DNA from: Candidatus Gastranaerophilales bacterium
GTDB lineage: Bacteria; Cyanobacteriota; Vampirovibrionia; Gastranaerophilales; Gastranaerophilaceae
DNA length: 64,000 bases
Direction: 5' to 3'
Assembly: GCA_944325625.1 (NCBI GenBank)
Contig: CALVAP010000006.1
Coordinates: forward strand, 1-64,000
Shown piece by piece: positions 45,022 through 53,413 of the stretch. The position numbers and the translations under genes are program-made. Every line of letters begins with the position of its first letter. The stretch's first letter is position 1. The notes beneath the pieces are model-generated. The model saw only the letters and a list, made by a program, of their open reading frames with translations. It did no database searches and was not told where the DNA came from.

Positions 45022-45564
45022 GTGAAACTGAAAAATATTCCTGCATGTAATCAAGAAGAAATAGTGGCTGCGTATTTTTCCAAATTAACAACAGAGGATA
45101 TCCCATTTGTTCGAAAAGTTCAAAACTTGTGGAATAAAACAGATTTTGGAGAATTTATACTTGATGATTTTTTAAAGGCACAAAAATTTGGTTCTCAGTT
45201 AGATAAAAGTGAAAAACTTACCTACGTGGTTGAGAAACCTGATGTTGCAGATGTAAAAATGAGGGCAAAAGCCTTTGCTAGTGTTTATGTACATGGAAAA
45301 TCTATGGCGGTTGATTTTTTACAAACACTGTCATCACAAATTCCATTGGAAAGAATTTTGGGTGCCGGAACTGCTATAATGTATGGGCTTTGTAAACAGG
45401 CACAAGAGATGGGGGTGGGTACAATCTACCTTATACCATCGAGTGCAAAAACTTGTGCTTGGTACAGGAGGTTGGGATTTGAGCACAGTGTTCGATGTAG
45501 CTTTTTAAGTTCTGACAAATTTACTACTTTTCAAAAAAATATTGAGCAAAAATTTAACTATTAA
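45022..45564 (+). CDS. GNAT-like paralog 3, probably with a frameshifted 5' end
   Basis: 180 residues if translation starts at GTG 45022. It keeps the GNAT core (ILGAGTAIMYGLCKQAQEMGVG; CAWYRRLGFEHS) but lacks the N-terminal part of the two neighbours. An ATG at 44951 opens a frame (MIISSNFNQNFKSR...) that stops at 45008, and in the GTG frame bases 44992-45021 encode PSFSSLRLYPV, which lines up with PSFRGERICSV of paralog 2. A single shift near 44985-44992 would restore a full-length protein, so this copy looks broken or uses the shorter start. It overlaps the converging gene by four bases. Confidence 0.65.
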   Translation: MKLKNIPACNQEEIVAAYFSKLTTEDIPFVRKVQNLWNKTDFGEFILDDFLKAQKFGSQLDKSEKLTYVVEKPDVADVKMRAKAFASVYVHGKSMAVDFLQTLSSQIPLERILGAGTAIMYGLCKQAQEMGVGTIYLIPSSAKTCAWYRRLGFEHSVRCSFLSSDKFTTFQKNIEQKFNY

Positions 45565-46142
45565 TTTTCAAGTAGTATATCGATTTTTCTTTCTTTTATT
45601 ACTTTATCAATTGTTTCTTTATTTTTTTCGTTGGTGTTTATGATTATTTCAGATATGTTTTGAGGTAGTTTTATATCAAGCGCAAATTTTGTGTTTATGA
45701 AGGATTGATTCAAACTTAAAAATTCTTTGTATGTTTTTGCAATATCAACCCATTCCGAGGGAAAACTTAGTGTCTTTCCAAGGTAGAATTTACAATCTTC
45801 AGGGTATTTGTTCATATAAGCAATAAGAAGATTTACCTCTGAATAGAGTTCATCTTCTGTTATATTTTTACTCTTTAGGTCAACTCCAAAAAATGGGTTA
45901 TTTTCAATTTCTGCTTCCGGGAAAGTTTCTTTGATGTATTTAGCCCACATAAGACAGCCTTTATAGAACGATATGGAATTTTTTACAAGACCGGTTATTT
46001 GAGGTTGTAATTTTTGAAAATTAAATCTCCGCTGGTTAGGAATTTTTGTGCTGAAGAGTAAATTTTCAACAGCCTTAATATTATCTGTAAAGGAATATAC
46101 CATAGGTGCAAATCCCGGATCAAAAGGAACTTTTTTATTCAT
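45561..46142 (-). CDS. protein of unknown function
   Basis: 193 residues from ATG 46142, chosen because AAAGGG is seven bases upstream; an ATG at 46148 is too close to it. Mixed helical sequence, no membrane segment or signal peptide, no motif that I recognise. Its 3' end overlaps GNAT-like paralog 3 by four bases. Confidence 0.65.
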   Translation of the reverse strand: MNKKVPFDPGFAPMVYSFTDNIKAVENLLFSTKIPNQRRFNFQKLQPQITGLVKNSISFYKGCLMWAKYIKETFPEAEIENNPFFGVDLKSKNITEDELYSEVNLLIAYMNKYPEDCKFYLGKTLSFPSEWVDIAKTYKEFLSLNQSFINTKFALDIKLPQNISEIIINTNEKNKETIDKVIKERKIDILLEN

Positions 46143-46248
46143 GAGCATGCCCTTTCATTAATATTTGTAAATAATTCATATTAATTCTATCATATAAAAA
46201 CTTTTACGAGCTTAAAATAATATGAGAAATCAAGGAGGTTTATGATAG

Positions 46249-47970
46249 TTGCAGCACTTAGCTACATATTTGACATATAAAGAACATGTTAAAGATGTTC
46301 CACAGTTCAGGCACGCTAACCGCGTGAAGGAGGCTGTGCGTAAAGAAGCCTTTGAAAATAAGGTTTTGACGTCAGAAGAACTAAGTATTGCTAAAAAAAG
46401 GGGAGAAGTTTTGAAGCGCACAATAGATGCGCTTGATGAGTACTCTCAGACCAAAACAGAGGATGTTGAATCTGTAACCCAGACGGTTTTGGGATATATT
46501 ATAGGCGGGCTTACGACCATGGGGGTTGGAATTGGAAAAATTTTCCAATCTACTGACCACGGAGAAAGATTAACAAAGTTTATTGCGTCTAAAATGGGGT
46601 CATTAAAATCAGCTGCTCCAAAGGTTATTCCTGCCACTACAGGGCTTTTATTTGCGATAGGGTCCAGTTTGCCGGTTTTATTCTCGCTCACTACAATTGA
46701 AATTCAAACCCCAAGAATCGCAAGGTTTGAAACCCTAAAAGGTGAACTTTCCAATACAAATGACTTTGCAATTTTGACAGATGAGCAGATTGCGCAGGCT
46801 GAAAAAAACTCAAAAAAAATAGAGCTCCCTAAACAAAAGCATGAGCAAAGGTCTTTGCTTTCGAGTTTGAATATATGGGGACAAATCCAGTCTTATATGG
46901 ATATTGTGGCAAAACGTGCAATATATAATAAAGATAAGGAAAATTTTGACTCTTCTTGGGCAAAAAAGATGGAAATTGCAAAAGAAGAGAATTTCACCTC
47001 TGAAGAGTTAGCTAAGGCGGATGAAACAAGAGAAATTACCCAGCGTTTGGTAAACAAAATTGATTTAGAATCACAAGATTATATTGAAAGAGTTTTCAAA
47101 ATTCTTGATGTAACATCAATGTGTCTGTTTGGGTTCGGTGTAGTTGGGTATTGGGCACTGGAAAAAGCGATGAGTCTGCTTAAAGTTACTAATGGCAAAT
47201 ACAAACGTCTTTTTTCAGCTGCAGCGTCTATTTTAGGCGTAATTATGATGAATAGTAAGATTGCAGAGTATCGAAACAATGCGATTAGAATTGCCAGACA
47301 CAAGCAAATGAATGAGATACTTTCAGATCCGACTAATTTTTTAAAAACACCCGAGAATAAATCTTCCAATGGTAATTTGAAAAGAATAAAGGTTGAACCT
47401 CCTAAAAAACAAGGACTTTTTAGTTTTTTGAGTCAATTTATTAGAGATAGAGAAGAATATGAAAACTATACAAAAAACCAAATGCTTAAGGATAAAAAGT
47501 TTAAGCATGCTGTTCGTGATATAAAATTATCCCCCGAGCAGATGAAAGAGGCCAGATTAAATCAAATAAATATCTTTAAAACAATAAATGTGGCAGATAA
47601 TAATAAAAAGAAATTCGAAGAAACATATGAAATTTTTGTAACCTTATTATCAACGCCTATGGGATTGGTTGCAGCAACATTAGGAACGGCTTTTGGAACA
47701 GCATTGCACCACATTAAAAAAGCACCGGAATCTCGCATGCCTTTATATTCTATTATAGGCACCGCAGTCGGGCTCGTACCTGCGATTGCAATTGAACTTT
47801 ATACAACTATTCAGGTTAGGAAGGCTTCAAGAGTTGCTTATATGAATGCTCAAAAAGAGCTTGATGACAAAAAACTTTTCCTTGATTATTCTAAAGTTCA
47901 GATGGAAGAAAATCCTTTTTTGAGAATGTCATTTAAACATGACAATCCGACGTTTAAAGCGTTTAAATAA
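46249..47970 (+). CDS. membrane protein with threefold internal repeat
   Basis: 573 residues. The start is TTG 46249, nine bases after a strong AAGGAGG; the nearer ATG at 46242 is out of frame and too close. The protein consists of three related units of about 170-220 residues. Each has a charged helical part with a similar turn (LTSEELSIAKK, FTSEELAKADE, LSPEQMKEARL), then a pair of hydrophobic helices (VLGYIIGGLTTMGVGIG and TTGLLFAIGSSLPVLFSL; VTSMCLFGFGVVGYWAL and LFSAAASILGVIMM; LVAATLGTAFGTAL and YSIIGTAVGLVPAIAI). No family recognised. Isolated, with its own promoter region. Confidence 0.75.
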   Translation: MQHLATYLTYKEHVKDVPQFRHANRVKEAVRKEAFENKVLTSEELSIAKKRGEVLKRTIDALDEYSQTKTEDVESVTQTVLGYIIGGLTTMGVGIGKIFQSTDHGERLTKFIASKMGSLKSAAPKVIPATTGLLFAIGSSLPVLFSLTTIEIQTPRIARFETLKGELSNTNDFAILTDEQIAQAEKNSKKIELPKQKHEQRSLLSSLNIWGQIQSYMDIVAKRAIYNKDKENFDSSWAKKMEIAKEENFTSEELAKADETREITQRLVNKIDLESQDYIERVFKILDVTSMCLFGFGVVGYWALEKAMSLLKVTNGKYKRLFSAAASILGVIMMNSKIAEYRNNAIRIARHKQMNEILSDPTNFLKTPENKSSNGNLKRIKVEPPKKQGLFSFLSQFIRDREEYENYTKNQMLKDKKFKHAVRDIKLSPEQMKEARLNQINIFKTINVADNNKKKFEETYEIFVTLLSTPMGLVAATLGTAFGTALHHIKKAPESRMPLYSIIGTAVGLVPAIAIELYTTIQVRKASRVAYMNAQKELDDKKLFLDYSKVQMEENPFLRMSFKHDNPTFKAFK

Positions 47971-48056
47971 TTCTTACGCTTCTTGCAAAACTTTTTAAAA
48001 GATGTTTTAATATTCAAAAGGTGTTTAACATTAGTATAGTTAATCAGGTTTAAGAA

Positions 48057-49376
48057 ATGATGCGAGCATATAAAGCAAAATGGATAATTACGGCAGAGGG
48101 CGAACCGCTTGAAAATCACTATTTAATTGTAGATGAGGGTAAAGTTGTTGATGTCTTGCCCCATGATAGGGTAAATTTTGATGAGCTTGTTAAGGTTAAG
48201 GATTTTGGTAATGTTGTTATTACACCGGGGTTTATTAACCTTTTTGCCCAGCTTCAATATACCGATATAAATAAATATCGCTCTAAAACGCTTAAATCCG
48301 TATTAAAAAGATTGTTCAAAAATATTATAAGAAAATATATTTTTGCAGGTATTCCGCAAAACAGTTATGTGCGGGGACTTGCGAGAATGTATAAAGAGTA
48401 CTTTTGTTGGGAACGCTCTGAAAAAATTAAATCATTTAAACATGGGCTTGAGAAAGCTATGCTTTCTGGTACTACTTGTATAGCTCAAGTTTCAAAAGAA
48501 AATAAGTATTTCCAAATACTTAATAATACTCCGATTAAAACATATTTGTTTTTCGAGCTATATGCTGACTCAAGTGATACCGGTAAACGTGAATTTAAAA
48601 AAATCAGCAGTAAGATAGAGTATTTTATAAAAAATAAGTCTGATAATATGTTTATAGGTGTTGCACCGTCTTCACTTTCTATGGTGCATAAGCGATTATG
48701 GAAAATTATTTCCAAATATGCAAGAAAAAATAACCTTCTTATGTTGATTCGTATTGCAGAATCTCAAGAGGAAATGGATTGGCTTAAGTATGGATTTTCT
48801 GATATTGACATGCTTCATATGTATTTGGGAATGAAAAAACTTACGCCATACAAACGTAATATTTCCCCAGTAGAATATCTTACGGATTTAAACGTATTGT
48901 CTAAAAAAGTTCTCGTTGCTAACGCAAATTATCTTTCTAAAACTGAATTTCAGGAGCTTGCAGATACTTCTGTTAAATTTGTTTATTCGCCCAGATATGA
49001 TGATATTAATCATGGTCGTAAACAAGATTTTAAAGATGTTGTGGATTTATTTGGTGAAGATTTTGGATTTGGAACGGAAAGTTACTTTAATATCGGCGAA
49101 GATTATAGTCTTATAAATGAGGCTAATTATGCTAATCAAAGTGAAGTTTTAGATACATTAGAATTGTTGAAGCATCTAACTATTTACCCGGCCAAAATTT
49201 TGAGGTTAGACTCGATAATCGGTTCTCTTGTGAAAGGAAAGCATGCAGATTTTAATGTTTTTGAGCTTGAGGATGGAGAAGATTATTCGGCTGTTTTAAA
49301 GAAGCATAACCCTGATATGGTGTACGTTAACGGTCATAGAATAGTACAAAGCAAGCAGTTAAGACACAAACTATAA
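48057..49376 (+). CDS. amidohydrolase-like protein lacking metal ligands (pseudoenzyme)
   Basis: 439 residues with the layout of SsnA/chlorohydrolase-type amidohydrolases: the N-terminal beta part AKWIITAEGEPLENHYLIVDEGKVVDV (in pieces), PGFIN, a TIM-barrel core and a C-terminal strand part GSLVKGKHADFNVF. The metal and catalytic residues are all replaced. The PGxxNxHxH site is PGFINLFAQ (F63, Q65), the APHA histidine is S205, the strand-5 His of xHxAES is R232 (IRIAES), the strand-6 His is N289 (VANANYLS) and the strand-8 Asp of GTD is E341 (FGTES). It is therefore probably not an active hydrolase. Role unknown. Confidence 0.82.
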   Translation: MMRAYKAKWIITAEGEPLENHYLIVDEGKVVDVLPHDRVNFDELVKVKDFGNVVITPGFINLFAQLQYTDINKYRSKTLKSVLKRLFKNIIRKYIFAGIPQNSYVRGLARMYKEYFCWERSEKIKSFKHGLEKAMLSGTTCIAQVSKENKYFQILNNTPIKTYLFFELYADSSDTGKREFKKISSKIEYFIKNKSDNMFIGVAPSSLSMVHKRLWKIISKYARKNNLLMLIRIAESQEEMDWLKYGFSDIDMLHMYLGMKKLTPYKRNISPVEYLTDLNVLSKKVLVANANYLSKTEFQELADTSVKFVYSPRYDDINHGRKQDFKDVVDLFGEDFGFGTESYFNIGEDYSLINEANYANQSEVLDTLELLKHLTIYPAKILRLDSIIGSLVKGKHADFNVFELEDGEDYSAVLKKHNPDMVYVNGHRIVQSKQLRHKL

Positions 49377-49380
49377 TTTT

Positions 49381-50766
49381 TTAAATATTTTGAAGTTCTC
49401 TTTCTATGTTAAACACGGCGTCAGGTCTGTTGTTCTGTTTATAAATATTCTGTGCTTTTTTTAGCAGTGATTTTGCTTTTCCTTTGTTACCAAGCTTTAG
49501 CATAAGGTTTGAGGACTTTTCGTAGTTGTCTGCCAATGCCAACACATCTTGATTTTTATTGAAAAAGTAGCTTGATTGTTTGTAGTAATCCAGGGCAGTT
49601 TTGGGTTCATTTAGTGTGCTCATTTTACTTGCAGATAACTTGTAAACTTTTGCAGAAAGAGTGTCACTTGATGTTTCTTCTGCAATTTGTTGAGCAGATT
49701 GATAGTAGTTTTTAGCTTCGGCTGTGTTGTATTTATCGGCATACATATTTGCTATACCCATAAGCGAGTAGGTCTGTGTTTTTAGGTTTTCGCTTTCTCC
49801 TGCAAATGCAATAGATGCGTAGTAGTGTTCCATTGCAGGGTGAAATTGTACTGCATCATCATAAATTTTTGCCATTGCGTAGTAGGCTTTTGTTTTTATT
49901 GTTGGGTCTTGTGTGGTTGTTGCAGCTTTATTGTACAGAGTCAGGGCTTGTGGAAGAAGGTCATAACCATCGTATATTTTTGCTACTTCAAGAAATATTA
50001 AGGGCTTGGCTGTAGTATCTTCGTTTTCCTCAGCGAGTTTTAGCGCATTTTCAAATGCCGAAAGGGCACTTGCTGCGTCATTTATAGCTTTATATTTTTT
50101 TCCTTGCAGGTATGCTTTTTTTACTTCTTTATTTTCGGGAGTGGTTGGATATTTAATTTGCTGAGGTTCTATGGGGTAAATTTCAGGTTGTGGAGTTGCT
50201 TCTATTACCGTTTGAGGTTCTGTTTTTTGCGGTAATTGTACTTGAAAATCTGGATTTATCGCTGTTGGGTCAGATTTAAAGTCAATTTTTTGCAGAAATA
50301 ATGCATCAATCCATTTTTCTACGACATCGGAGGGTTTTTTGAGAGTTGCAGCTATGTAATTGTCTAAAACCTGCGAAGCTGTTTTGAGGTTTGTTTGAAT
50401 TATTTTACCATTTGGACTTTCTTTTAGTGATTCATTCTCTATTAACCCAAGGTAGGTTTCGACTTCGGTTTTGATGTCTTCAGGTGCGCCGATTGCAGCA
50501 GTTGTATTTTTGAAGTCTGTTATAATTTGAGCAACATTAACAGTCGAACGAGAGTAGTCTATTGCCGTTGGTTGACCGTTGGGATATTGTTGACGGGGAA
50601 AACGATTTACACTACGATTGTTAGCCGGTTCGTGTTGAGCTTGCTCTTGTGCTTCTTGTGTTTGCGCCTTTGAACCGGAGGAACCTTCATCGTCCTCCTT
50701 GCGTTTTACAAACCCCCTATTTATCATGTACGGTTTTACATTAACCGGATAAAGTGAATTGTACAT
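49381..50766 (-). CDS. TPR-repeat protein
   Basis: 461 residues. The N-terminal 200 residues are polar and low in complexity (Gln/Asn/Pro-rich). From about 205 to 455 there are about six tetratricopeptide repeats with the usual Ala/Gly/Tyr spacing (KKAYLQGKKYKAINDAASALSAFENALKLAEE; QALTLYNKAA; HPAMEHYYASIAFAGE; AKNYYQSAQQIAEE; ALDYYKQSSYFFNKN). These form a protein-binding scaffold. No signal peptide. It converges on the amidohydrolase-like gene with a four-base gap. Partner unknown. Confidence 0.85.
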   Translation of the reverse strand: MYNSLYPVNVKPYMINRGFVKRKEDDEGSSGSKAQTQEAQEQAQHEPANNRSVNRFPRQQYPNGQPTAIDYSRSTVNVAQIITDFKNTTAAIGAPEDIKTEVETYLGLIENESLKESPNGKIIQTNLKTASQVLDNYIAATLKKPSDVVEKWIDALFLQKIDFKSDPTAINPDFQVQLPQKTEPQTVIEATPQPEIYPIEPQQIKYPTTPENKEVKKAYLQGKKYKAINDAASALSAFENALKLAEENEDTTAKPLIFLEVAKIYDGYDLLPQALTLYNKAATTTQDPTIKTKAYYAMAKIYDDAVQFHPAMEHYYASIAFAGESENLKTQTYSLMGIANMYADKYNTAEAKNYYQSAQQIAEETSSDTLSAKVYKLSASKMSTLNEPKTALDYYKQSSYFFNKNQDVLALADNYEKSSNLMLKLGNKGKAKSLLKKAQNIYKQNNRPDAVFNIERELQNI

Positions 50767-51075
50767 AACCTGACACTAACTGATATACCCTTACTATTTT
50801 ACCTTTAATTTCCGCTCAAATAAAGGTTTTTTGCTAAAAATCATATATGCGTATGATACTGTAGCATGTTTGTTTTAATGAATTTTTTACTTGGGTCAAA
50901 TCTTACTGCAAATGAAATGTTAAAAAATGTAAAGGTATATACTATATAAATAACAATTATTTATCCGTTGTTGTTTTTATATTATTACAGAGAGATAAAA
51001 AATGAATTAAAAAATTATTTATCACAAACCTATTACCTACCTATTTATTAACCGTTTATTAGAGGAGATTTAACT
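50767..51075. other. 309-bp divergent upstream region
   Basis: Lies between the divergent TPR gene and the small helical protein gene. It is AT-rich and without a gene. Several TATA-like -10 candidates are present (TATACT at 50938, TATAAA at 50945), but I could not match them with a good -35. The start of the rightward gene has a strong GAGGAG at 51063-51068. Confidence 0.4.
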
Positions 51076-51405
51076 ATGACAATGGCTGCTGCACAAGCGA
51101 GAATGCTTACCTTGACACTGTACAAAAGCGACTTAGAGTACAGATTAATGAGTATTACAAACCAAAAACAAGCTTTAGCAATGCAATCATCCGCATATGC
51201 TGCTGCATATGCTGAAAATGGCGGAACAGGCAGTTTGGAAAATGATCCGTATATGCTTGCTATTCAATACCAAGACAAGGCTCTTGAAACTGAACAAAAG
51301 ACACTTGAAACTCAACAACAGGCTGCTTCTACTGACCTTGAGTCTATTAAAAAACTTGTAGAGAACAACGTAAAGAATGATTTCAAACTCAACCTTGGTA
51401 TGTAA
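51076..51405 (+). CDS. small helical coiled-coil protein of unknown function
   Basis: 109 residues. Two helices are evident: an Ala/Met/Leu-rich N-terminal one (AAAQARMLTLTLYKSDLEYR onward) and a Gln/Glu-rich C-terminal one (QDKALETEQKTLETQQQAAS), joined by a Gly/Asn turn (ENGGTGSLENDPY). No signal peptide, no cysteine. Strong ribosome binding site GAGGAG and a dedicated upstream region suggest high expression. Size and two-helix hairpin form resemble small export substrates such as needle, rod or WXG-type proteins, but this is resemblance of shape only. Confidence 0.75.
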   Translation: MTMAAAQARMLTLTLYKSDLEYRLMSITNQKQALAMQSSAYAAAYAENGGTGSLENDPYMLAIQYQDKALETEQKTLETQQQAASTDLESIKKLVENNVKNDFKLNLGM

Positions 51406-51500
51406 TCTTGAGTAAAAATAAAATTTAAATTTCTACCAAAAGTCGTAAATTATCTTTTTGAAGTATTGCATATTAGCCATAAATTTTGTAATATGGCAGT

Positions 51501-51752
51501 ATGAATAATATTTTAAAAACTTTTGAGATGTTTTTGTCGTTGCCTATAAGCCTTATTCGCAGGGGTATAGTGCAAATATTGCATGTTGAAACTAATAACA
51601 AAGAAGTTGAAAAAGGATTAAATGTTACGGCTGATGAGAACGTGACGAATATAAATGTAGTTAATAATTATAAGATGTACAGCTTGCTTACAAGCGTTAT
51701 GTACAAAAAAAGAATGTATGAAAAGAATAACACCGGCAAAATTTATAATTAG
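51501..51752 (+). CDS. small protein upstream of engB, unknown
   Basis: 83 residues. A hydrophobic-amphipathic N-terminus (FEMFLSLPISLIRRGIVQIL) is followed by a polar Asn-rich part. It overlaps engB by 35 bases, which would couple their translation. No family recognised, and the start has no clear ribosome binding site. Confidence 0.45.
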   Translation: MNNILKTFEMFLSLPISLIRRGIVQILHVETNNKEVEKGLNVTADENVTNINVVNNYKMYSLLTSVMYKKRMYEKNNTGKIYN

Positions 51753-52317
51753 TGCGCCGAAGTTGTCTTTGTGTCCGGACTTTGGAAGTGTACCAGAGTT
51801 TGCACTTTTGGGTCGGTCTAATGTTGGGAAATCTTCTTTTATAAATAGGTTGGCAAATAACAACAAGTTGGCAAAAACGAGTAATAAACCGGGCAAAACA
51901 AGGTTAATAAACTTTTTTGATTTTAACGGGCAGTTTATTATTGCGGATATGCCTGGATATGGGTTTGCAAATGTCAAAAAAGAGATGAAAGATGAGTGGG
52001 AGCGCAATTTAAGTCATTATCTTGAAAAAAGACACTCTCTTTGTGCTTGTATTCAGTTTATTGATGCCAGGCATCCTGTTCAAAAAAATGATTATCAAAT
52101 GAGAGAATGGTTGGCTATAAAAAACCTTCCTGTTATCACTATTGCGACAAAGGTGGATTGTCTTGCAAAAAGCAAAATTGCTAATGTTGTTAACTCGATT
52201 AAGGTGGAATTGGACTGCGAAGTATTACCATTTTCTGCAAAGGATAACTATTATCGGGAAAATATTATAAAGTACCTTCTAAATTATAATGAAAGCCGTG
52301 GAGATAGTATCACATAG
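51718..52317 (+). CDS. engB: ribosome biogenesis GTPase EngB (YihA/YsxC)
   Basis: 199 residues. Small GTPase needed for large-subunit assembly. G1 GRSNVGKSSFIN, G2/switch NKPGKTRLINFF, G3 ADMPGYGFA, G4 ATKVD and G5 FSAKD are all present. Length is standard. Confidence 0.96.
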   Translation: MKRITPAKFIISAPKLSLCPDFGSVPEFALLGRSNVGKSSFINRLANNNKLAKTSNKPGKTRLINFFDFNGQFIIADMPGYGFANVKKEMKDEWERNLSHYLEKRHSLCACIQFIDARHPVQKNDYQMREWLAIKNLPVITIATKVDCLAKSKIANVVNSIKVELDCEVLPFSAKDNYYRENIIKYLLNYNESRGDSIT

Positions 52318-52433
52318 TTGTATTATTGTTTTAAATCTTTGTTGAGATTGGAATTTTTTTAAATCAACCTTATGAAGGATTAAAATTGCCTAAAAATCTT
52401 ACATGCTGATATTAGGTATGAAGGGGAGGGAGT

Positions 52434-52655
52434 ATGGCGATAAATTCTTATTTTGATTATGATTTTGTTCCACAAAACAATGGTGTGCTCTCGGATTCTA
52501 TTATGCAAAATTGGACGGAGCAGGCTATTGAATGTTACAGTCTTTGCGGTGACTGTTCGAGGTGCTCTATTTCAAAAGGGCGCTACTCTTTCGTCTGCCA
52601 GATGTCAAAGGTTGTTAAGATGCTTTTGAAAACTCTTGGCGAGCCTCAAATTTGA
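52434..52655 (+). CDS. small cysteine-motif protein of unknown function
   Basis: 73 residues with the cluster YSLCGDCSRCSI and one more Cys (FVCQMSK), a possible metal-binding site of four cysteines. Strong ribosome binding site GGGGAGGG. No membrane segment. Not recognised; conserved-looking because of the motif and start signal. Confidence 0.65.
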   Translation: MAINSYFDYDFVPQNNGVLSDSIMQNWTEQAIECYSLCGDCSRCSISKGRYSFVCQMSKVVKMLLKTLGEPQI

Positions 52656-52725
52656 TGGCAACTTTTTTTAAGAATAGTTTTTTGTATATATGGTATTAAC
52701 TTAAGAAATGAGTTAGAATATATAT

Positions 52726-52905
52726 ATGGACGAAAAGGAAAAAATAGCTCAAATATCACAACATCCTGATTTTATGAAAAAGGATTTACAAGAAGACAAA
52801 ATTATGCCCGAGTTAAAAAAAGTTACTAATCCTATTGTGAAAAATTTCATAAAATACGGGAAATTTTTTGGTGGGAAATTTAGTCCGAAAGATATTCTAA
52901 GATAA
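52726..52905 (+). CDS. small protein of 59 residues, coupled to the next gene
   Basis: ATG 52726 to TAA 52905, encoding a lysine-rich protein (MDEKEKIAQISQHPDFMKK at the start, FFGGKFSPKDILR at the end). Its stop overlaps the next start in TAATG, which argues that it is translated. No hydrophobic segment and no family recognised. No good ribosome binding site is seen. Confidence 0.55.
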   Translation: MDEKEKIAQISQHPDFMKKDLQEDKIMPELKKVTNPIVKNFIKYGKFFGGKFSPKDILR

Positions 52906-53411
52906 TGTATCAAGTTAAGAACAGTATTTTTTTAAATTTAACCAAAAATCAGAAGTCTGATTTTTTATCTTTTGTCAAAATATATACTAAAAATTATTTT
53001 ACTTGTGATGAGCAGAGTATTTTTTACAATTTGATAGATGAAATTGAATACTTCCATAAACAGAACCTAGGGCGTTTTGATTACATAGACATTAATAGCG
53101 AAAAACACCTTGAGGATATAAAAAAATACATACATGCCTGTAAAGTATATTATGAATACAAAGCATCACAGCATAAATTGTATGAGGAACAAAAGAGAGT
53201 TCAAAAAGAGATAAAATCAAAAATTGTTGAAGCCAAGCAAAAGAAAGAGCCGGCTACAAAAAAACAGGTTTCCTATTACCAAAATCTTTGTAGAAGGTAT
53301 TCTCTTAACCCAAAAGATATTAATTCACTGAGTAAATACGATATAAAAATGGAAATAAGTCGTATCCTACAAGAGGCAGAAAAAAACAGGCATGAGCTTG
53401 TTGGTGAATAG
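52905..53411 (+). CDS. coiled-coil protein of unknown function
   Basis: 168 residues. A helical N-terminal half, then a long lysine/glutamate coiled coil (LYEEQKRVQKEIKSKIVEAK), and a C-terminal segment ATKKQVSYYQNLCRRYSL then LSKYDIKMEISRIL. That last part resembles the short 'A/T-x-K-Q-x-x-Y/L-x-x-L' domain found at the ends of some phage and plasmid proteins. Translation is coupled to the preceding 59-residue gene. Converges on tlyA. Confidence 0.65.
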   Translation: MYQVKNSIFLNLTKNQKSDFLSFVKIYTKNYFTCDEQSIFYNLIDEIEYFHKQNLGRFDYIDINSEKHLEDIKKYIHACKVYYEYKASQHKLYEEQKRVQKEIKSKIVEAKQKKEPATKKQVSYYQNLCRRYSLNPKDINSLSKYDIKMEISRILQEAEKNRHELVGE

Positions 53412-53413
53412 TT

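Noticed and set aside
46242-46280. ATG at 46242 as start of the triple-repeat membrane protein
   Set aside because: It is in another frame, ends after 12 codons, and lies only two bases from the ribosome binding site; TTG 46249 is in the right frame and at the right distance.
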